Below, in pieces: positions 35,053 to 42,646 of a stretch of 64,000 nt of DNA. The notes beneath the pieces are model-generated. The model saw only the letters and a list, made by a program, of their open reading frames with translations. It ran no database searches and was not told the DNA's origin. This DNA is from Kangsaoukella pontilimi (GTDB lineage Bacteria; Pseudomonadota; Alphaproteobacteria; Rhodobacterales; Rhodobacteraceae). The translations under genes were made by a program, and so were the position numbers. The stretch lies in the NCBI RefSeq assembly GCF_009830125.1, contig NZ_WUPT01000002.1:372001-436000 (forward strand). The letters are read 5' to 3'. The first letter of the stretch is position 1. Each line of letters begins with the position of its first letter.

Positions 35053-35556
35053 ATGTTCCGCATCGCAGAGCTTCCGCTTGGCAAGGGTTGGCTGGGTATC
35101 TCGCCCGCACCGGGGCGGGGCGGGGCCTATTTGTCCGACGTATCCCGGATCATTGCATGGGGTGCGGACATGGTTCTGACCATGACCACGATGGCAGAAC
35201 TGAAGCGTATCGGTGCGGCGGGTCTGGGCGACGATCTGGCGGCGGCGGATCTGCAATGGCGGCACCTGCCAATCCCGGATTTCGGCGCGCCGCCGCCAGA
35301 GGTTCAGAAGCGCTGGCCCGAGGTTTCCGCAGAGGCGCACGAGATTCTCGCGGCGGGTGGGCGCGTTCTGGCGCATTGCTATGGCGGCTGCGGACGCTCC
35401 GGCATGGCGCTGATGCGGCTAATGGTCGAGGCGGGCGAAGACGCCGACCCGGCCCTCGCACGGCTCCGGGACGTGCGGCCCTGCGCGGTGGAGATGCCCG
35501 ACCAGCAGGCTTGGGCCGCAATCCCGATGTACCAGCGGCTGGGCTGGAACCCGTGA
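35053..35556 (+). CDS. Cys-based protein phosphatase-like protein
   Basis: The 167 residues contain the CX5R active-site loop of protein tyrosine/dual-specificity phosphatases, HCYGGCGRSG at 108-117, with the nucleophile Cys109 and Arg115. A candidate general acid is Asp76 in PIPDFGAP. It is small and cytosolic. It lies 12 bp after the DUF1330-like gene and overlaps the next start by GTGA. The substrate could be a phosphoprotein, phosphoinositide or nucleotide; nothing here decides. Confidence 0.86.
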   Translation: MFRIAELPLGKGWLGISPAPGRGGAYLSDVSRIIAWGADMVLTMTTMAELKRIGAAGLGDDLAAADLQWRHLPIPDFGAPPPEVQKRWPEVSAEAHEILAAGGRVLAHCYGGCGRSGMALMRLMVEAGEDADPALARLRDVRPCAVEMPDQQAWAAIPMYQRLGWNP

Positions 35557-35870
35557 GCGATGCGCGCCGCTTCTGGGTGACGCTCCTTTTCGCACTCTGG
35601 GCGCTGGCCTTCGGTTACTCCTTCGTTTCGTTCATGACGACGCCGCCCGACGGCGAAGGTTTCACATTGGGTTTAAACCGGATTTCGGCCTACCTCGGCT
35701 GGCAGGGGATCGCGGGTGTGCTGTCCCTTGGCCTTTGGGGGGCGGCGCGCGGCTGGCCCAAGGGCACGAGCGCGCGCCAGCTGAGTGCCGTTCCGCTGCT
35801 CTTGGCCCTGTTTCACGTCATGCTGATCGTGGGCGTCATTCTCTGGGGACGTTCCGGCCAAGGGGGCTAG
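35553..35870 (+). CDS. Small three-helix membrane protein
   Basis: The 105 residues from GTG 35553 contain three hydrophobic segments (about 6-24, 48-63 and 78-97) and no recognised family motif. The GTGA overlap with the phosphatase gene is the main support for the start. Its stop is a shared CTAG with convergent rsgA. It is the last gene of the four-gene unit and could anchor a partner at the membrane. Function is unknown. Confidence 0.72.
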   Translation: MSDARRFWVTLLFALWALAFGYSFVSFMTTPPDGEGFTLGLNRISAYLGWQGIAGVLSLGLWGAARGWPKGTSARQLSAVPLLLALFHVMLIVGVILWGRSGQGG

Positions 35871-36889
35871 CCGTCCCGGTCGCGCCGCTTGTACGACATA
35901 GCCTCTTTCACCATTTTGCCGAAGCCTCTATCACGCGCGCGTGCCTCGGCGATGCTTTCGGAATTGCGCATGTCCTCGGCCAGAAGTTTCCGCCAGCGTA
36001 TCAGCCTGTCGGGGTGGAGCGTGCCGTCCGCGATAGACGCCTGCACCGCGCAGCCGGGTTCGCGGTCGTGGGCGCAGTCGGAGAACCGGCAGTTAGCGGC
36101 CAGATCCTCGATATCCTCGAAGACCGCTGCGATGCCGTCGGCCACATCGGTCAGGCGCAGCGCCCGCATCCCCGGCGTATCGATCAGCCAGCCGCCATGC
36201 ACTGTCGGCACCAGTTCGCGCGCCGTGGTGGTGTGCCGGCCCTTTGCGTCATCCTCGCGGATCGCCTGCGTCGCCGCGGTTTGCCCGGTCAGCGCGTTCC
36301 GAAGCGTGGTCTTGCCAACGCCGGACGATCCGACCAGCGCCAGGGTCTCCCCAGTCCTGCACCAGGGTGCAAGCCGCGCGACATCTTCGACATCGGTGGC
36401 GTCGAGCGTGATCGCCGTCAGAAGCGGCGACAGACGTTCGGCCTGGCGCTGATAGCTGCGCGGATCGTCGGCGGTATCGGCTTTGGTCAGGATGACGAGA
36501 GGCAGGCACCCGGCATCGGCGGCAAGAACGAGATAGCGTTCCAGCCGCGCCACGTTGAAATCGGCGTTGCAGGAGCTGACGATCCCGAGTGTCGTCACAT
36601 TGGCGGCGATCAACTGATCGCGGGCATCCGTTCCCGCAGCACGACGGTTCAGGACCGACAGGCGGTCAAGACATCCAGTCACTCTGTCGTCGGCAGTCAG
36701 AACCCAGTCGCCGACAGCAAGGGGCGGAACGCCGGGCGGGACGCTCAGGCGGCGCGGGCCATCAGCGGTAAGGGCATCCACGCCATTGCGGTGGACCGCA
36801 GCGATGCGGGCAGGAATATCGGTGGTGTCGGTGATTTGCGCCTGAAAATGGCGCGACCAGCCAAGGTCGGCAAGAGGGGCGGTATTCAT
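35867..36889 (-). CDS. rsgA: Ribosome small-subunit-dependent GTPase RsgA
   Basis: RsgA checks 30S maturation using a circularly permuted GTPase. From ATG 36889 the protein has 340 residues: an N-terminal OB-fold (about 35-85), the permuted G domain with LTKAD (G4), then LVGSSGVGKTTLRN (G1) and DTPGMR (G3), and a C-terminal zinc-binding region with Cys, Cys, His and Cys in CRFSDCAHDREPGCAV. Upstream in-frame starts at 36916 and 36940 exist but precede unconserved sequence. GGGAA lies 9 bases before the chosen start. Confidence 0.9.
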   Translation of the reverse strand: MNTAPLADLGWSRHFQAQITDTTDIPARIAAVHRNGVDALTADGPRRLSVPPGVPPLAVGDWVLTADDRVTGCLDRLSVLNRRAAGTDARDQLIAANVTTLGIVSSCNADFNVARLERYLVLAADAGCLPLVILTKADTADDPRSYQRQAERLSPLLTAITLDATDVEDVARLAPWCRTGETLALVGSSGVGKTTLRNALTGQTAATQAIREDDAKGRHTTTARELVPTVHGGWLIDTPGMRALRLTDVADGIAAVFEDIEDLAANCRFSDCAHDREPGCAVQASIADGTLHPDRLIRWRKLLAEDMRNSESIAEARARDRGFGKMVKEAMSYKRRDRDG

Positions 36890-37036
36890 TGAGTCAGTTC
36901 CCGAAAACGTAACCATGCGCCAAGGGCCGTCTTGGACCATGGCGGTTTGTTCGGGCTCGGAAGGCGGTGCCTGTTCAGGCGGCCTCGGCCCGGAGGGATG
37001 ACACAATGACCATAAATCCTCCGATGCGTTTCAGGG

Positions 37037-37132
37037 TGAGAGGCTGGACAACGACCCAAGCGGGGCTCGTTACGGCTGCTTCCTTCCGGACCTGACCGGG
37101 TTGGCGAGGCGCCTGCCCGCGCCAACCTCTCA
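37037..37132 (-). ncRNA. ffs: Signal recognition particle RNA, small bacterial type (4.5S)
   Basis: On the minus strand GGTCAGGTCCGGAAGGAAGC is the near-universal SRP RNA apical domain, with its GGAA tetraloop and the asymmetric and symmetric internal loops that bind Ffh. The ends pair as GAGAGG with CCTCTC, giving about 94 nt folding into one long hairpin, the small form without an Alu domain. No protein-coding frame accounts for it. The exact ends are estimated from the closing stem. No clear T-run terminator follows. Confidence 0.93.
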
Positions 37133-37262
37133 AGGGTGCAGATAGGGCTTTTGGCGAAGATTCGCAACCGGTCGGCGTGATCGGGCCCTGTCGACGGCAG
37201 AGGCGTGAAAATGAGCGCCGCCATGCCTATCTCTGATGAACTGAATGATCAGGAGTGACGGA

Positions 37263-38087
37263 ATGGCACGGAAATACGATACGGTTCTGGTGACAGGAGC
37301 CTCTTCGGGCATGGGCAAGGACTTTGCGCATCGCCTGCTGAAGAGCGGGTACACCGTATTTGCCGCAGCGCGAAGCGTCGACAAGATGCAGGACCTGAAA
37401 GATGCCGGGGCCATCGTTATCGGAATGGACATCGCGCGCGACGAAGACATCACGGCCGCCGTCGAGATCATCCGCGAACGGACCGGCGGTGTGGATATCC
37501 TGATCAACAACGCCGGCTTCGCACAATACGGCCCGGTCGAGGAAACGCCTGTCGAGAAAGCGCGCTACCAGTTCGAAGTGAACCTTTTCGGTCTGGCGCG
37601 GCTGACGCAGCTTCTGATCCCTGACATGCGCGAGAAGGGCAAGGGCCTTATCGTCAACCTCTCGTCCATGGGGGGCGTGATCTATACGCCCATGGGGGCG
37701 TGGTACCACGCGACGAAACACGCCGTTGAAGGCTGGTCCGACGCGCTGCGGTTCGAACTCGAACCTTTCGGGATCGACGTCGTCATCCTGCAGCCTGGCA
37801 TCATCCGCACCGGGTTTGGCGAGGCGCTCGAGAGCAACTATCAGGGTGATGAGACCGGGCCCTATGGCAATACCATCCGGGCGATGAAGGAGGGGACTCA
37901 GGCAATGTACGATGCCGGAAAGGGTTCGGACCCGCGGGAGATTACTGATCTGCTGATGCAGGCGGTCCGCGCCGAGCGTCCGAAACCCCGCTACAGCGCC
38001 GGCTATATGGCGCGGCCGTCCATGATGATGAGGCGTCTTCTGCCGGACCGGTGGTTCGACCGGCTGCTCCGGTCGCAGATAGGCTGA
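37263..38087 (+). CDS. SDR family oxidoreductase
   Basis: The 274 residues are a classical short-chain dehydrogenase: the cofactor loop TGASSGMGKDF near residue 11, INNAGFAQYG near 85, the catalytic Ser in NLSSMGG and the YxxxK pair in WYHATKHAVEGW. AGGAG seven bases before ATG 37263 chooses this start over the ATG 18 bases upstream. The substrate is unknown; many members of this form act on retinol-like or steroid-like alcohols or on oxoacyl groups. Confidence 0.9.
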   Translation: MARKYDTVLVTGASSGMGKDFAHRLLKSGYTVFAAARSVDKMQDLKDAGAIVIGMDIARDEDITAAVEIIRERTGGVDILINNAGFAQYGPVEETPVEKARYQFEVNLFGLARLTQLLIPDMREKGKGLIVNLSSMGGVIYTPMGAWYHATKHAVEGWSDALRFELEPFGIDVVILQPGIIRTGFGEALESNYQGDETGPYGNTIRAMKEGTQAMYDAGKGSDPREITDLLMQAVRAERPKPRYSAGYMARPSMMMRRLLPDRWFDRLLRSQIG

Positions 38088-38114
38088 CCGCAGGCGGCTT
38101 GTCGGTTGAAGGCT

Positions 38115-38167
38115 CTGCCCCGCTCCTAAGGGTCGTTCACCAGGGATAATTCAGAAAAGGCGACGGG
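38115..38167. repeat. Degenerate multi-hairpin repeat core
   Basis: CTCTGCCCC followed by GTTCACCAGGGATAATTCAG and AAAAGGCGACG resembles copy 1 (TTCACCCCGAGATATTTCAG, ACAGGCGAAG). The stems are lost. It is probably a decayed copy of the family. The rest of the 216-bp gap shows nothing definite. Confidence 0.4.
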
Positions 38168-38303
38168 CTTTGCCGCGCGGTATCGTCGCGCTTTACGTAT
38201 GCGTCACTTTAACGGCGCAACTTCGTAGGCATTATTACATCGTCCGGTCACAGTCGCATGCAGAAGTGCGCATTCAAAGTAAACGAACGATCCGGGACAA
38301 AAA

Positions 38304-38492
38304 ATGCGAACACTTCTGAAAACGTTTCTCGCTGACGAAGCCGGCGCAATCACAGTGGACTGGGTGATTCTCTGTGCCGCGATCGTCGGTCTGGCTATCG
38401 CGGTACTGACGGCAGTTGGCGACGGTACAATGACGTTTGCCGACAGGCTGAGCCTGTGGATGTCGGACGCGCCGATCACCACCACCTACTAA
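38304..38492 (+). CDS. Flp-pilin-like small membrane peptide
   Basis: The 62 residues have a short basic N-terminus (MRTLLKTFLADEAGAITVDW), then one hydrophobic helix (VILCAAIVGLAIAVLTAV). This resembles Flp/Fap type IVb pilins, which are cut between Gly and the hydrophobic stretch, with the Glu-like position replaced here by Ala-Ile-Thr-Val-Asp. No tad/cpa genes are nearby. The start follows CGGGA, a weak site. It may be a stand-alone pilin subunit. Confidence 0.65.
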   Translation: MRTLLKTFLADEAGAITVDWVILCAAIVGLAIAVLTAVGDGTMTFADRLSLWMSDAPITTTY

Positions 38493-38556
38493 GGCCGCTG
38501 GCGATGGCGACGGAATGCGGATCTGAAGAAATCCGCAAGACCGTCGCGCGACCAGC

Positions 38557-39318
38557 TCAGGTCGGCTGTCGTTCCGCCCAGCCCGCGAAGACCTTCTCCA
38601 GCGCGACCACGACGTAGTAAAGCACGATGCCGAGGAAGGCCAAGGCGATGAGGACGGCGAACATCAGCGGGTAGTCGCTGTTGGTCTTGCCGCTGTCGAA
38701 AAGCGCACCAAGGCCTCGGCCATGGGGGCTGACGATCTCCATCAGGTTTGTGCCGATAAAGGCGAGCGTCACCGCGACCTTCAGCGCGCCGAAAAATTCG
38801 GGCAGCGTCTTCGGCAGCGCGATCTTCCAGAAGATGGTCGACTGGCTGGCGCCGAGCGACCGCAGGATGTCGCGGTATTCGGGTTCCAGTGTGGAAAGCC
38901 CGATCGAGACCGACACCGCGATCGGGAAGAACGAGATCATGAAGGCGATCAGGATCGTGTTGAAATCGTGGGCGCCGACGAAGAGAAGCGCGACGATCGG
39001 CACCACGGTCGCCTTGGGGATGGCGTTGAAGCCCACAAGCAGCGGGTAGAGCGCGTCGCGCATGGTGCGCGAAAAGCCCATGATCATCCCGATCAGGACG
39101 CCGAAGGCGATGGCGAGCAGCAGGCCTACGACCGTCCGCCAGAGCGTCTGCCAGCCCATCACGAGGAACAGTTCCCAGAAGCGGGAATAAGCCGCGGGCA
39201 GGTCCGACGGCGAGGCCATGATGTAGTTCGGCCAGCCATTGGCCCAGACCAGAAGTTCCCAGAGGGCCAGAAAGATCACCATGGCGACGAGCGGGACGGC
39301 GACTTTGCGAAAGCTCAT
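38557..39318 (-). CDS. ABC transporter permease (SsuC/TauC/ThiX-type)
   Basis: The 253 residues have six hydrophobic segments and the BPD permease loop with GASQSTIFWKIALPKTLPEF near residue 170, which docks on the ATPase. It belongs to the NitT/TauT group. The start ATG overlaps the stop of the ATPase gene (ATGA), so the two are translationally coupled. Substrate is set by the binding protein of the operon, which is unassigned. Confidence 0.9.
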   Translation of the reverse strand: MSFRKVAVPLVAMVIFLALWELLVWANGWPNYIMASPSDLPAAYSRFWELFLVMGWQTLWRTVVGLLLAIAFGVLIGMIMGFSRTMRDALYPLLVGFNAIPKATVVPIVALLFVGAHDFNTILIAFMISFFPIAVSVSIGLSTLEPEYRDILRSLGASQSTIFWKIALPKTLPEFFGALKVAVTLAFIGTNLMEIVSPHGRGLGALFDSGKTNSDYPLMFAVLIALAFLGIVLYYVVVALEKVFAGWAERQPT

Positions 39319-40115
39319 TCAGCGGCCTCCTCTGCGGGCGCGCGACCCTGCGCGATCTCGATCTGGTGGCGGAGGATGTTCAGCCGGTCTGCCGCCTCGG
39401 GCGTGTACAGATCATCGAGCGTGGGGATGCCCTCGCGCGGAATATCCATCACATATTGCGTCGTGGCCGGACGGCCGGACAGGACGACGACCTGATCGGC
39501 CAGAAAGATGGACTCGCGCAGGTCGTGGGTGATGAGAACGCCGGTGAAGGGCTCTTCGGCCTTCAGTCGGTGCATGGTCTGCCAGAGATCTTCGCGTGTG
39601 AATGCGTCGAGCGCACCGAAAGGCTCGTCGAGTATAAGCACCTCGGGCTTGTGGATCAGCGACCGGCAGAGCGAAGCCCGCTGGCGCATCCCTCCCGAAA
39701 GCTCGGAAGGCCGCTTGTCCTCGAATCCCTTGAGACCCACCAATTCCAGAAGATGCCGGGCGCGTTCTTCCTGTTCGCGCTTCGACATGGGTGTGGACAC
39801 GATTTCCAGGGGCAGCATTACGTTCTTCAGAATGGTCCGCCATTCCAGAAGGACCGGGTTCTGAAACGCCATGCCGACGGTCGAGCGGGGGGATTTGACG
39901 CGCTCTCCATGCAGCCAGACCTCGCCCGTGTCGGGCTTCATCAGGCCTGCGATCAGGCGGGTCAGGGTGGACTTGCCGCACCCCGACGGTCCGACGACGG
40001 CAACGAAGCCGCCCTCGGGAACCGAGATATTCAGATTGTCGAGAACGGGCAGAGGGCCTGCCTCGGTCGCGTAGGCGTGGGTGACGCCCTTGATGTCGAT
40101 CAGCGCTTCGCCCAT
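39315..40115 (-). CDS. ABC transporter ATP-binding protein (NitT/TauT type)
   Basis: The 266 residues contain Walker A GPSGCGKST near residue 44, the signature LSGGMRQRA, Walker B VLILDEPFGALD and the switch His in LITHD. Similar ATPases drive uptake of nitrate, taurine, sulfonates and pyrimidine precursors. ATG 40115 is chosen over a 20-residue upstream extension that lacks conservation. It follows the binding protein gene after 97 bp that hold a paired hairpin. Confidence 0.93.
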   Translation of the reverse strand: MGEALIDIKGVTHAYATEAGPLPVLDNLNISVPEGGFVAVVGPSGCGKSTLTRLIAGLMKPDTGEVWLHGERVKSPRSTVGMAFQNPVLLEWRTILKNVMLPLEIVSTPMSKREQEERARHLLELVGLKGFEDKRPSELSGGMRQRASLCRSLIHKPEVLILDEPFGALDAFTREDLWQTMHRLKAEEPFTGVLITHDLRESIFLADQVVVLSGRPATTQYVMDIPREGIPTLDDLYTPEAADRLNILRHQIEIAQGRAPAEEAAE

Positions 40116-40150
40116 GTCCGCGGCCTTTTGTTGGGTGGTGCCGGGCGGAG

Positions 40151-40194
40151 CGCATTCCCTGAAGGAATGCGGCACATCTCTTTGAAAGAGATGT
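40151..40194. repeat. Paired hairpins between the binding protein and ATPase genes
   Basis: CGCATTCC pairs with GGAATGCG (40151-40171), and ACATCTCTT pairs with AAGAGATGT (40174-40194). They lie 18 bases after the stop of the binding-protein gene in its transcript. Such stems commonly protect the upstream mRNA, which would raise binding protein over membrane parts. Confidence 0.7.
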
Positions 40195-40212
40195 TCCCGC
40201 CCGGTCCTGTCG

Positions 40213-41214
40213 TCAGTTCAGTGTGAACCCGCCTTCAGGCAGATAGGCGTCGGTGAAGTAGAGCGACGCGTCCGGCGTGTTCTGGTAGTCGTAGGTCTCG
40301 CCAAGCTGCGAGATGGCCGTTTCCATCCGCGCCGGGTCGATCCCGCCCATCCCGTTGGCCTTGACCCAGTCGGTGACGACGTTCTGGTCGATGGCCATCT
40401 GCAGACGCTCCTGCTCCAGCGCCTTGTCGGCAGCGGGGTTGCGCTCGACGAGGGACTCGATGCCAGCTTCCGGGTTGTCGATGACGTCCTGCCAGCCCTT
40501 GGCAACAGCACGCAGGAAGGCCCGAACGGTGTCGCCGTTCTCGGCAGCCCAGTCCGTGTTTACCAGGATCGCGTTGCCATAAAGCTGTAGCCCGTGATCG
40601 GCCATGAGGATGTTCGAGATGTCGTCATCCGCCACGCCGAGACGCTTGAGGTTGACGACCGACGAGAAGGAAAAGCCGGTGATCGCGGCCACGTTGCCTT
40701 CGGCGAGCATCGGCTCGCGGGTCGGGAAACCCACAGGCTCGACGGTGACGGCACTGACGTCGATGCCGGTTTCCTTGGCGAAGACAGGGAACTGCGCCCA
40801 TGCGCCGTCCGGTGGCGGCGCGCCGAGGACCTTGCCTTCGAGGTCTTTCGGTTCCGACACGCCGAGCGACTTGCGGCCGACGATGGCGAAGGGCGGCTTG
40901 TCGTAGACCATCATCACGGCGGTCACCGGCGCGCCGGGGTTCTGGTCGAGGAATTTGATGACCGAGTTGATGTCGCCAAACCCGATCGGGAAAGCGCCGG
41001 TGGCGATCTTCGGAATGGTCTGGACCGAGCCTGAACCGGCCTCGATCGTGACGCTCAGCCCTTCATCGGCGAAGTGGCCGTTATCGATAGCGGCGAAATA
41101 GGCCGCCGAAGGGCCCTCGAATTTCCAGTCGAGGGCAAAAGGCACCTCGGTCTGGGCGCTTGCGACCGTTGCGGCAAGCATGCCGGCGGCCACGGCAATG
41201 GCGCGATGGAACAT
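40213..41214 (-). CDS. ABC transporter substrate-binding protein (NMT1/THI5-like)
   Basis: The 333 residues begin with a signal peptide (MFHRAIAVAAGMLAATVASA). The NMT1/THI5-type domain starts with LDWKFEGPSAAYFAAIDNGHF. The family binds pyrimidine thiamine precursors, riboflavin, taurine, nitrate-like anions or aromatic compounds; the sequence alone does not decide. GGAGG nine bases before ATG 41214 supports the start. It heads the importer operon with the ATPase and permease. No thiamine riboswitch was found upstream. Confidence 0.87.
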   Translation of the reverse strand: MFHRAIAVAAGMLAATVASAQTEVPFALDWKFEGPSAAYFAAIDNGHFADEGLSVTIEAGSGSVQTIPKIATGAFPIGFGDINSVIKFLDQNPGAPVTAVMMVYDKPPFAIVGRKSLGVSEPKDLEGKVLGAPPPDGAWAQFPVFAKETGIDVSAVTVEPVGFPTREPMLAEGNVAAITGFSFSSVVNLKRLGVADDDISNILMADHGLQLYGNAILVNTDWAAENGDTVRAFLRAVAKGWQDVIDNPEAGIESLVERNPAADKALEQERLQMAIDQNVVTDWVKANGMGGIDPARMETAISQLGETYDYQNTPDASLYFTDAYLPEGGFTLN

Positions 41215-41492
41215 TGGCAGCATCCTCCAGTTGGTAGTTATGTGTTCAGCCGAACACCTTGTCGGACCGCACGGAAAGGGAAGCCAGCGCACCCCCCAGT
41301 CTCGCGGCATTGCCGTGAAGGTTTGCCCAACGGGTGAGCGATGCGCAAGAGGTTTGCTGGTTTTTTGGGCGGGTCGGCAGGCCGGTCGTGGGAGTGCCAT
41401 GGCCGAGAAACGCACTTGCCGGTCACTGGCGGTGAGATGATAACTTGCAGCCGAGCGGGACATGCGCGGCGCGAATACCCTAGGGGGGTTAC

Positions 41493-42605
41493 ATGGAAGG
41501 CGACAAGGCCCTGCGCAGAGCGACGATCGGGATCTTTCTGATCCTGTTTGTGCATATGCTTATTGTGGCGAACCAGTTTCTTATTCCGGTGGTAGCTGCG
41601 GTGCTCGCCTATCTGGCGTTGCGACCTGCTCAGAAGTGGCTTGCCCGGCGCGGCATCTCCGGCGGCGTCTTCGGGGCCGTGGTGATCGTCACCGTCGCTT
41701 GTTCGCTTCTCTTAGGCGCGACGTGGCTGTCGAAGCCTGTGGCGGAAAGCGTCAGGCTTCTGCCTTCTGCGATACGGGATGCCCAATCCGCGCTTCGCGA
41801 CGGGCCGCCGGGCATCTTTTCGGAGCTGACCGAAGCCGCAAAAGAGGCGCAGGAGGCGGTAGAGGAAGGAAGCGGAGAGGACCCGGAAGAAGAGCAGACG
41901 GTCAAGGTCAAGGTCGTGGAAGACGACAAGACCGTTCAGCAACTCGCGCTGCTCGGGCCGACACTTCTGGCTCAGGTGGTGCTTTCCCTGGCGCTTCTGT
42001 TTTTTCTTCTGTCGTCGGGGGATCTGTTTACGCGCAAGATCATCGACAGTTTCGACCGGTTCGAGGACAAGAAGCGCTCGCTCAAACTCCTAACCGACGC
42101 ACAGGACGATCTGGGGAACTATCTGGGCGGGATCACTCTGATCAATTTCTGTCTTGGGGTGGTCATCGCGATAGGCATGTATCTTTGGGGGATCCCGCAA
42201 TACATGGTGATCGGATTCCTCGGCTTCGCGCTGAATTTCATTCCTTATCTCGGCGCGATCCTCGGGACCGCAATCGCCGGTCTGCACGGATATGGCGCGT
42301 TCGGAGACATCTGGCCCGCGCTCGGTGTCGCCGCAACCTATTACGGGGCGAGTGCCATCGAAGGCCAGTTCGTGACGCCATACGTGATCGCCAACCGCCT
42401 GCGGCTGAACGCACCGGTGGTCTTTGTCGCGGTCGCCTTCTTCGCCTGGGTCTGGTCATTCATCGGAATGATCGTGGCCATTCCGATCCTGATCGTGGTC
42501 AAGCGCCTGTTGGACGCCAACGCATCGACGGCGAATATCGGTCGTTTCCTCGAGGGTGAGACAGTGGAGGAGCGCGTGACTCCTCCGGCGCCGTCCGAAG
42601 ACTAG
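41493..42605 (+). CDS. AI-2E family transporter
   Basis: The 370 residues show the AI-2E/PerM fold: two N-terminal membrane segments, a large charged soluble insert (about 100-145, rich in Glu with EAAKEAQEAVEEGSGEDPEE), then several membrane segments with GIPQYMVIGFLGFALNFIPY near residue 230. Family members export autoinducer-2 or act as Na+/H+ exchangers, so the name does not fix the role. GGGGGG before the ATG serves as the ribosome site. It is divergent from the importer operon across 278 bp. Confidence 0.9.
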   Translation: MEGDKALRRATIGIFLILFVHMLIVANQFLIPVVAAVLAYLALRPAQKWLARRGISGGVFGAVVIVTVACSLLLGATWLSKPVAESVRLLPSAIRDAQSALRDGPPGIFSELTEAAKEAQEAVEEGSGEDPEEEQTVKVKVVEDDKTVQQLALLGPTLLAQVVLSLALLFFLLSSGDLFTRKIIDSFDRFEDKKRSLKLLTDAQDDLGNYLGGITLINFCLGVVIAIGMYLWGIPQYMVIGFLGFALNFIPYLGAILGTAIAGLHGYGAFGDIWPALGVAATYYGASAIEGQFVTPYVIANRLRLNAPVVFVAVAFFAWVWSFIGMIVAIPILIVVKRLLDANASTANIGRFLEGETVEERVTPPAPSED

Positions 42606-42646
42606 AATGGATGTGTGCCGCGCGTGACGGCGCGCGGCACGGTTGC

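Noticed and set aside
41215-41492. Thiamine or other riboswitch ahead of the NMT1-type importer
   Set aside because: No CUGAGA/ACCUGA pairs or other known aptamer motifs were seen in the 278-bp region.
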